Shown here: in pieces, positions 7,701 through 10,509 of the stretch
Layout: each line of letters starts with the position of its first letter
Numbering within the stretch: position 1 is the first letter of the stretch
NCBI GenBank assembly: GCA_022736535.1
Contig: DZCT01000162.1
Coordinates: 1 to 10,509 of the forward strand
DNA: 10,509 nt
Direction of reading: 5' to 3'
Origin: Desulfatirhabdium butyrativorans
GTDB lineage: Bacteria > Desulfobacterota > Desulfobacteria > Desulfobacterales > JAIFKL01
Translations under genes and position numbers: made by a program
Notes under the pieces: model-generated
Told to the model about the DNA's origin: nothing
Databases searched by the model: none
Seen by the model: the letters and a program-made list of their open reading frames with translations, nothing else

Positions 7701-9441
7701 CTTCGGAAAGACGATTTTTCTCTAATTTCTGACGGACTGCTTTCAGCTCATTCGGCTCACGCGCCAAACGCATGGCGAGATATTCATATTCCTCCAAACT
7801 GTAAGTAATCAGTTCCGGCAGCCCGATGGCTGTGAGAAGACTTGAAGAAACACGGGAGGCAAAATGACGCCCTTTTAAAGTTACAAGCGGAACGCCTGCC
7901 CACAAGGCGTCAATGCTTGTGGTGTGACCGTTATAAATTCGGGTATCCAAAGCCAGGTCTGCAAGTCGCTGTCTTGCCAGATGTTTTTCTTTCGGCAAAT
8001 TTCCTGCAAAAAAAAGCCGTTCAGGATTTACGCCCCTTGCCTTTGCTTCCTGTCTTAAATTCCGTTCAGCACTGCTGCCCTTGTGTAACAGCCATAAAAT
8101 ACTTCCCGAAATCTCACGAAGAAGCTTCATCCAAATCTCAAAGAGTATCGGATCAAATTTATATGTCTGATTAAATGAGGAGAAGACAAAACTCTTTTCC
8201 GTGAGTCCTAAGTCTTTTTTATTCCGGATTTCATCTGAAATTGCCTGCATACTGTTTGTTATGTGATAACTGTCAGGCAGATAAACGAATTTTTCGCTAT
8301 AGAAAGGCGCATGATCTGCCGGTGTTACGATAGCGTCCGTGAGAATGTAGTCAAAGAATTCAGCGCCGCTTGTACCCGGAAAACCGAGATATGTCACCTG
8401 AACAGGCGCGGGACGAAGCGCACAGATTTCCAGCCGGTTGTTCGCAGTGTGTCCGGTCAGATCAACGAGAATATCTGTCCGGTCATTATAGATGCACTGC
8501 GCCGCTTCGCCGTCGCTCATACGGGAAAGATCGGCAAACTTGTCGCAGTTCTGTTCTATTTGTTTTCTGTAAAAACTTCCGTCATCCGGTCCGTAGGAAT
8601 AGCAGAAAATTTCAAATTCATCCCGCTGATGCAGATTGAAAAGATGCAATATATCGTGTGCTACAGGATGATCTCTGAAATCACCGGAGAGATAAGCGAC
8701 CGTAATTTTTTTCCGATATGTTTTTCTGTCATCAAATGAAAAACACATCTTGAGATTGGAGACGGAGCGGACAATATTTTCCGCCCATGACTTTGCAACT
8801 GCAAAATTCACGGACGGATCATCGTTTCGCATGAGATTCGCAAAAGGCGTTTCGGCAACTCCTGTTCCGCTGACAACCGCTTTTTTTGTCAGATCATCCA
8901 GAACACTCAGATAATTTCGGACTTCTCCCCATGCACATACCTGTTTGAGCAAAGGGACAAGTTGGGCATAAGCTTCGGCATTGTTCGGATTCAATTCCGC
9001 AGCTTTCCGATAACATGAAACAGCTTCATCAAATTTGCCGTGATGTTGAAACGTGTTCCCCAGATTGCAATAGAGTTCGGGCGAGTCCGGTTTTATTTGA
9101 ATGGCTTTTTGAAAGCAGGAAACCGCTTCCTTATATCTGCCCTGACATTGAAGCGAAATTGCCATTTCGTTGCAGATTTCAACATGGTTCGGTTTTAATG
9201 ACAGGACTTTCTCATAGCATTCGACAGCCTCGCCAAATCTGTTCTGCATTTTGAATACTGCTGCCATAAGAGCATAATAATCCGGATTTTCAGGAGAATA
9301 CTGAATTGCTTTGCGGAGTTGTTTTTCAGCTTCATCATATCTGCCCTGCTGCTGAAATGCAATGCCTTGCTGATAATATTGACTCGCTTTTTTTAATGAC
9401 TCGGCGATGTCTGCCGGATATTTGTCGGAAGAATTTTTCAT
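106..9441 (-). CDS. Giant TPR / four-fold GT41 glycosyltransferase / sulfotransferase fusion protein (3111 aa)
   Basis: Seen: one uninterrupted frame with four TPR-GT41 units (residues 1-614, 615-1259, 1260-1895, 1896-2475), a repeat-derived linker (about 2480-2563) and a TPR-sulfotransferase unit (2564-3111). Each GT41 domain has a D/N-HP motif (His258, 903, 1538, 2119), an LRPAP/LKPAP-[VI]-Q segment, an F-N-x-x-Y-K-type Lys (428, 1072, 1708, 2289) and an NGHTT motif (His506, 1151, 1787, 2367). These match the UDP-sugar site of animal O-GlcNAc transferase. The C-terminal domain has a PAPS loop GMPRSGTT (2882-2889) and an R-x7-S motif (Arg2989, Ser2997). No signal peptide or membrane segment is visible, so a cytoplasmic protein is inferred. 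The ATG at 9441 is the only possible start: an in-frame TAA lies at 9463-9465 and no start codon lies between. No clear Shine-Dalgarno precedes it. Known GT41 and TPR-sulfotransferase proteins normally carry one catalytic domain. Donor, acceptor and activity of each domain are inferred. Confidence 0.93.
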   Translation of the reverse strand: MKNSSDKYPADIAESLKKASQYYQQGIAFQQQGRYDEAEKQLRKAIQYSPENPDYYALMAAVFKMQNRFGEAVECYEKVLSLKPNHVEICNEMAISLQCQGRYKEAVSCFQKAIQIKPDSPELYCNLGNTFQHHGKFDEAVSCYRKAAELNPNNAEAYAQLVPLLKQVCAWGEVRNYLSVLDDLTKKAVVSGTGVAETPFANLMRNDDPSVNFAVAKSWAENIVRSVSNLKMCFSFDDRKTYRKKITVAYLSGDFRDHPVAHDILHLFNLHQRDEFEIFCYSYGPDDGSFYRKQIEQNCDKFADLSRMSDGEAAQCIYNDRTDILVDLTGHTANNRLEICALRPAPVQVTYLGFPGTSGAEFFDYILTDAIVTPADHAPFYSEKFVYLPDSYHITNSMQAISDEIRNKKDLGLTEKSFVFSSFNQTYKFDPILFEIWMKLLREISGSILWLLHKGSSAERNLRQEAKARGVNPERLFFAGNLPKEKHLARQRLADLALDTRIYNGHTTSIDALWAGVPLVTLKGRHFASRVSSSLLTAIGLPELITYSLEEYEYLAMRLAREPNELKAVRQKLEKNRLSEAIFDTPRLVRHLETTYKEIWKIFMSGEKPRQIEVREIGKSGFDIAESSEKASQYYQQGIAFQQQGRYDEAVSCFQHAAQLNPNDANICVWLGILFQERGRSDEAISYYRKALELKPDYAEVYNNIGNVYKEQGRFDEAISYYRKALAQKPELAEACGSIGAVLQDQGRVDEAISYYKKAMELKPNLAEAYHSMGTALQDQGRFDEAISYCQKALDLEPSHGSACGSLVFLLKHTCGWQQLESFAEKHLDELTKKALDNGVKSPESPFLSLMRHEDPARHLAVAASYARDISARMSNLNMTFAFEKRKQSKITLGYISGDFRDHPVGHLTAGLFGRHNREEFQVFCYSYGANDNSVYRKQISAECDRFLDIRDMSHSDAAKRIYEEKVDILIDLTGYTWGNCIGICALRPAPVQVSWLGFSGTSGGEFFDYIISDKTVTPAHHSAYYTERFVYMPHGYMIGGNQAVSDSQWEKADFGLPENAFVFCSFNQAYKIDSRLFDTWMKILRQVPESVLWLMGENRSAAENLRQAAESRGMNPQRLIFAKKLPSKSDHLARLKLADIALDTRVYNGHTTTIDALCAGVPVIALQGRHFASRSSSSLLQAAGLPELVTRRLSRYENLAVHLASHTDELEGIRVKLAQNHLTEPLFDSPRFVRNLESAYKEMWAIFRQGEKPRQIEAVETEDVESLHHFALTEHQKGSNDEALRLLRRARDIQPENFSYHFSLGYVLQSVGRLDEAIASYRKVIELKADYAPAWYNMGNALLEQQKPGESIVCYQKAADIKPDYLQAVNNMGTAYKKQGRWQEAVSCYQKSLEMNPNQADTWYNMGNTLHEEGRTDEAFSCYRKSLELNPSHELSLNSFVYLQQCMCDWKHLPGMTAKLDELTRKSLNSGKTPGEKPFENIGRHADLSLNFAVAKAWAREISNAVSPWQSHFSFNHKRSSNKKITVGYISNDFYDHPIAHLAFGLFGLHDRRQFEVCCYSYGPDDGSFYRNRIQETCDKFTDIRNLTYADSAKRIYEDGADILVDLTGYTAGNRLGICALKPAPIQITYLGFTGTSGADFFDYIITDRIVTPQDHAAYYSEQFVYMPNAYMISDNTLPIAEKHWNRADFGLPEQSFVFCSFNNSYKIEPLMFDVWMRILREIPKSVLWLSERNQTVEKHLKQEAENRGAKSERIVFAKRLASKSEHLARHKFADLVLDTRIFNGHTTTADALWAGLPVITLQGSHFASRVSASLLTAIGLPELITHNLQEYENLALRLASHPEELQALRQKLAQNRLAEPLFDTPRFVRELESAYKEMWGIFLSGEKPHQIEVNEIRNSLVLQTEKAEDYYKAGIGFKHQGRWDEALSCFQNALELQPDFPEVYVYIGNILQARGDADKAIDCYKKAIQFKPDFAIAHNNLGNIFKNQRKHEETISCYRKALEADPNFAPACSNLVFELQLSCSWQELTALNPRLDKLTKNALTRGKKPDEDPFVNLTRHADSALNLAVAKAWSDDTAAYVSYLRDIYKPERFSFDRRKSEKTKIRVGYLSNTFYNHPGTHLILGLFGLHRRDEFEVFCYSYGKQEKGYYRTRIENDCDLFADISKLNALDAAARIYKDRIDILVDLRGYTEGNMLLVPALRPAPIQVAYLGFPGTTGADFFDYILTDRIVTPPEYENYYSEKFVYLPHCYQINDHRQPIAEKERKRAEFGLPEHAFVFCSFTRGYKIEPVMFDVWMKILQQVPGSVLWLLPGSKPAENALKQEAKARGINSRRLIFANVLPKAQHLARQKLADLMLDTRIYNGHTTSSDALWAGLPLITLQGSHFASRVSASILTAIGLPELITQTLEEYENVAVHLASHPEELQAIRRKLAQHRLTEPLFDTPRFVRNLESAYKEMRHIFVSGEKPRRIEVKEEPGEILHFAQNDIKSRNDREILYFAQKNDTLYCPPESPCHPERSEGSQPCHFDRREKSEILRYAQNDITDQNDITDQNGIKNQNDMRAADVERELRNAVQYHQKGRLREAEDIYRNILETHPNHADALHLSGLAAHQNGKHDLAVNLIQKAIEQKPDNPAYYSNLALIFNSQGKLNETISCLWKVLQFKPQDAETYHHLGTCHAAQGRFGDAASCYQKALELKPEFVEAHSNLGNVLIDLGRLDEAIDSYRKALKIRPNFPAALAGEAKVLMRKGEFEAAYQVILPLAMSHTKDVEAAVTYARLASRFQQSREAAVFLEHLLADTESNAEKSSLCFALGDIYDALGDYDTAFRRYQEANTLKPWRFDAKQHKRYISALIKIYNSGQKHSLPRAGNRSEAPVFIVGMPRSGTTLTEQILAAHPKVFGSGELPDIEATAHELCLSPNARQLPDPDCLDSLTAERLDKFANRYLERLRTFSGEASRITNKLPQNFLYLGLIAQLFPNARIIHCVRDARDNALSLYFQNFSGSHSYSFDLKNIEEYYRQYRRIMRHWKEIFHIPMLDVHYEALVSDQERVTREMLAYLGLEWDEKCLRFYELKRAVVTASYQEVREPVYTRAAGRWKNYEKYLKPFFG
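1755..1808 (-). repeat. 18-bp tandem repeat, three units
   Basis: Three units (1755-1772, 1773-1790, 1791-1808) of the plus-strand consensus TGTCATTCTGATCTGTTA follow each other, and a fourth partial start (TGTCATTCTGA) merges into the dispersed repeat. The middle unit has one base change and the first several at its end. They encode the six-residue period QNDITD / QNGIKN / QND. As the period is a multiple of three, gain or loss of units would change linker length but not frame. Confidence 0.85.
1756..2001 (-). repeat. Dispersed intergenic-type repeat cluster translated in frame
   Basis: Plus-strand copies of the element TCATTCTGAGCGAAGTGAAG lie at 1811-1835 (variant), 1925-1952 (variant with a three-base insertion) and 1976-2000, with related inverted segments between them: cttcggtcgaaatgaca near 1847-1863 and cccttcgctccgctcaggg near 1873-1891. 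On the coding strand they read as FAQND, HPERSEGS, FDRREKSEILRYAQND, peptides well known as translations of dispersed repeats found between genes in many bacteria. The block contributes about 84 residues (2480-2563) of low complexity, rich in Asn, Asp, Gln and charged residues, and probably acts as a flexible linker. It lies exactly between the last GT41 domain and the TPR-sulfotransferase module and contains no stop in this frame. Confidence 0.88.
2017..3756 (-). repeat. TPR-GT41 module 4 (residues 1896-2475), diverged active-site motifs
   Basis: Only three TPRs are seen (about 1909-1942, 1943-1976, 1977-2010), then an SCSW linker and a GT41 domain at about 2106-2467. The His (2119), Lys (2289) and NGHTT (His2367) positions are kept. 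Several otherwise constant residues differ: SNTFYNHP has Thr where modules 1-3 have Asp, VDLRGYTEGN has Arg for Thr, VPALRPAP replaces ICALRPAP, and FTRGYK replaces FN[QN]xYK. The domain is still full length and open, so it may have changed specificity or reduced activity rather than being a pseudodomain. Its tail GEKPRRIEVKEE runs directly into the dispersed-repeat linker. Confidence 0.88.
3757..5664 (-). repeat. TPR-GT41 module 3 (residues 1260-1895)
   Basis: Five TPRs occupy about 1265-1298, 1299-1332, 1333-1366, 1367-1400 and 1401-1434; the later ones have a WYNMGN signature. An MCDW linker leads to a GT41 domain at about 1525-1887 with SNDFYDHP (His1538), VDLTGYTAGN, ALKPAPIQ, FNNSYK (Lys1708) and FNGHTTTADALWAGLP (His1787). 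The tail is GEKPHQIEVNEI. In the C-terminal third of the catalytic domain this module is most similar to module 4, at DNA level too (around 3961-4080 against 2221-2340), which suggests that 3 and 4 come from a later duplication or exchange sequence. Confidence 0.9.
5665..7599 (-). repeat. TPR-GT41 module 2 (residues 615-1259)
   Basis: Five regular TPRs occupy about 631-664, 665-698, 699-732, 733-766 and 767-800; several share nearly the same wording (GRxDEAISYYRKAL), suggesting internal TPR duplication. A TCGW linker leads to a GT41 domain at about 890-1250 with SGDFRDHP (His903), IDLTGYTWGN, ALRPAPVQ, FNQAYK (Lys1072) and YNGHTTTIDALCAGVP (His1151). Tryptophan of the usual ALWAG is Cys here. 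The tail is GEKPRQIEAVE. All motifs expected for an active domain are present. The first TPR is almost identical in DNA to the first TPR of module 1. Confidence 0.9.
7496..7575 (-). repeat. 80-bp near-identical block, copy in module 2
   Basis: Partner of 9332-9411 in the same orientation and the same place within its module (first TPR and the residues before it). The two differences fall close together, at 7557 and 7559. Confidence 0.9.
7600..9441 (-). repeat. TPR-GT41 module 1 (residues 1-614)
   Basis: Four canonical 34-residue TPRs at about 19-52, 53-86, 87-120 and 121-154 are followed by a degenerate fifth helix pair with the VCAW motif. The catalytic region runs from about 243 to 606. 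It contains SGDFRDHP (His258), VDLTGHTANN, ALRPAPVQ, FNQTYK (Lys428) and YNGHTTSIDALWAGVP (His506). The unit ends with GEKPRQIEVREI, a tail repeated at the end of each module. The NGHTT form resembles animal OGT, whereas plant SPINDLY (an O-fucosyltransferase) has AGTTT there, so a UDP-sugar donor is the better guess. The TGHTANN stretch is SPINDLY-like, so the assignment to one GT41 subgroup stays open. Confidence 0.9.
9332..9411 (-). repeat. 80-bp near-identical block, copy in module 1
   Basis: This block matches 7496-7575 at 78 of 80 positions, with the first 61 bases identical. It encodes the start of the first TPR (IAES-x-x-KASQYYQQGIAF) of module 1. Similarity falls off on both sides, so the match is far closer than for the modules as a whole. 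Confidence 0.9.
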
Positions 9442-9500
9442 GGCTGATTTACTATGAAAGATTTAGATTTAGATTAGGAGGGAAAATATGAAATACAAAA
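9442..9500 (-). other. Leader region of the giant gene
   Basis: AT-rich stretch between the pheT terminator and the start codon. It holds a short hexamer repeat (plus strand gatttagatttagatt, 9460-9475). No Shine-Dalgarno is visible: the bases before the ATG read TAGTAAATCAGCC. A promoter must be close, since the terminator lies upstream, but no convincing pair of -35 and -10 boxes stands out. The weak candidates TTGTAT (9498-9493) and TAATCT (9476-9471), 16 bases apart, are mentioned only as a possibility. Confidence 0.4.
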
Positions 9501-9546
9501 AGATGAACCACGAAAACACGGAAATTCATGTTTTCGTGGTTCATCT
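9491..9546 (-). terminator. Rho-independent terminator of pheT, built from a dispersed-repeat-like palindrome
   Basis: A perfect 18-bp inverted repeat has arms at 9501-9518 (agatgaaccacgaaaaca) and 9529-9546, with a 10-base loop. On the minus strand the second arm continues into a T-rich tract (five T, then GTATTT), and the hairpin starts one base after the pheT stop codon. This is the layout of an intrinsic terminator and separates pheT from the giant gene. The stem is not very GC-rich, so strength is uncertain. The GAACCACGAAAACACG wording resembles dispersed repeats common between genes in several bacterial phyla. On the plus strand no T-run follows. Confidence 0.8.
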
Positions 9547-9547
9547 C

Positions 9548-10509
9548 TTATTCAGGAAACGCCGCATCAAAGGTGTTCAACAGTCTGTCCGAAATTCTTC
9601 TGTGGATGGCATTCACTGTCTCGTCTTCCAATGTCTCATCAGGCGAACGGTAAGTGATTCTGAAAGAAACGCTCTTGTTTCCCGCAGGAATCCGGTCTCC
9701 TTCATAAACAGCAAAGAGAGACAAATCCTCCATCAACGGCTCGTCCATCTGTCTGACGCTTTCCAAAAGTCTCTCGGATTCAATATCTTTTTTCACAATA
9801 ATCGTAATATCTCTTGAGACATTCGGATATTTCGGAATCGCTTTTGACTGCTTTATCTCCGGTACGAGACTGCCGAGTTCTCTGAGCTTCAGTTCAAAGA
9901 TAAAGGCTTTCTGCTTCAGATCGTAGTTTTGAAGCACTTCCGGATGAACTTCGCCGACCTGTCCGAGTTCTATCTCACGCTTGCCGCTGTCTGCATTTTC
10001 ATAAGCGAGAATCCGGGCGGTATGACCGGGTTTAGTATAACTACAGGCATTGTCAGGCTTCAGCGTGAATGTCACATTTTTAATCTTCAAAGATTGCAGT
10101 ATGCTTTCAACAATGCCTTTCATGTCATAGAAATCGCATTCCGCCTTCCGGCTGTGCCACGAAGCATCCGAGCGTTCCCCGGTCTGAAGACCTGCAAGCA
10201 TTTCGATTTCTTCGGGAAGTTTGTCCTGTCCCTTGCTCAGAAATATCTTACCGGCTTCAAAGACTTTCATATCTCTCACCTGACGGGACATATTGTACTG
10301 CATGGTTTCCAGCAGACCGGAAATCAGCGAAGTCCGCATCACGCTCTGTTCCTCTGTCAGCGGATTCAGGATATTCAGCACAGACCTTGCCGGATCATCA
10401 GACCGCAGCCGAAGCCGGTCGCAGGAAAGATGATGTGTGAAACTGTAAGTAATTGCTTCCGTAAAACCGAAGCCGAGCATCATATCTTTTATCCGCTCCC
10501 GAAAATTCC
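9548..10509 (-). CDS. pheT: Phenylalanyl-tRNA synthetase beta subunit, C-terminal part (5' end outside window)
   Basis: PheT pairs with PheS in the alpha2-beta2 enzyme that charges tRNA-Phe in the cytoplasm. The visible 319 codons stay open to the window edge (NFRERIKD precedes the first Met at 10483), so this is the C-terminal part of a protein usually near 800 residues. Seen: the B6/B7 catalytic-like core, recognisable by GFGFTEAITYSFT, LNPLTEEQSVMRTSLISGLL, FEAGKIF, YDMKGIVESIL and GQVGEVHPEVL. The last 95 or so residues form the ferredoxin-fold anticodon-binding domain (KYPNVSRDITIIV, FAVYEGDRIPAGNKSVSFRI, DETVNAIHRRI). The editing domain and the N-terminus lie outside the window, and pheS would be expected further to the right. 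The frame ends with TAA, immediately before a hairpin terminator. No frameshift or unusual residue was noticed. Confidence 0.97.
   Translation of the reverse strand, partial: NFRERIKDMMLGFGFTEAITYSFTHHLSCDRLRLRSDDPARSVLNILNPLTEEQSVMRTSLISGLLETMQYNMSRQVRDMKVFEAGKIFLSKGQDKLPEEIEMLAGLQTGERSDASWHSRKAECDFYDMKGIVESILQSLKIKNVTFTLKPDNACSYTKPGHTARILAYENADSGKREIELGQVGEVHPEVLQNYDLKQKAFIFELKLRELGSLVPEIKQSKAIPKYPNVSRDITIIVKKDIESERLLESVRQMDEPLMEDLSLFAVYEGDRIPAGNKSVSFRITYRSPDETLEDETVNAIHRRISDRLLNTFDAAFPE

Noticed and set aside
106..9441. The giant frame as several genes joined by sequencing error
   Set aside because: No stop or frame change is seen at any module boundary, each boundary keeps the same GEKPxxIE tail, and codon use looks alike throughout; misassembly of repeats cannot be excluded from sequence alone.
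9488..9817. Plus-strand 109-codon frame with a strong AGGAGGG before its ATG
   Set aside because: It lies mostly antisense to the well-supported pheT end, its first residues come from the palindromic repeat, and the protein shows no recognisable family. Kept as an observation, not called as a gene.

Overview
The window holds one enormous gene and the 3' part of a housekeeping gene, both on the minus strand. From right to left: the C-terminal 319 codons of pheT (phenylalanyl-tRNA synthetase beta subunit, cut by the window edge at 10509); a 106-base gap with a strong hairpin terminator just after the pheT stop; then a 3111-residue open reading frame (9441 down to 106); then 105 bases with no recognisable gene at the left edge.

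The giant protein is modular. Residues 1-2475 are four tandem copies of one unit. Each copy has 3-5 tetratricopeptide repeats (TPRs), a short linker with a C-x-W motif, and a GT41 (O-GlcNAc transferase / SPINDLY-type) glycosyltransferase domain ending in a near-identical GEKPxxIE tail. Residues 2564-3111 are a different module: about seven TPRs followed by a PAPS-dependent sulfotransferase domain. Between the two parts (residues about 2480-2563, nucleotides 1756-2001) lies a block of dispersed intergenic-type repeats translated in frame (HPERSEGS / FAQND / RYAQND peptides), ending in an 18-bp tandem repeat. The simplest reading is that a stand-alone TPR-sulfotransferase gene became fused to a four-fold duplicated TPR-GT41 gene through a repeat-filled spacer. 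If all domains work, one cytoplasmic polypeptide could glycosylate and sulfate its targets; the targets are unknown.

The organism looks like a bacterium of moderate GC. The dispersed repeats, the TPR-GT41 and TPR-sulfotransferase architectures and the pheT sequence would fit a large-genome Desulfobacterota-type (deltaproteobacterial) lineage, but other phyla with similar repeats are possible and the sequence alone does not settle it. The long plus-strand reading frames opposite the giant gene recur at equivalent places in each module and are best read as antisense shadows.
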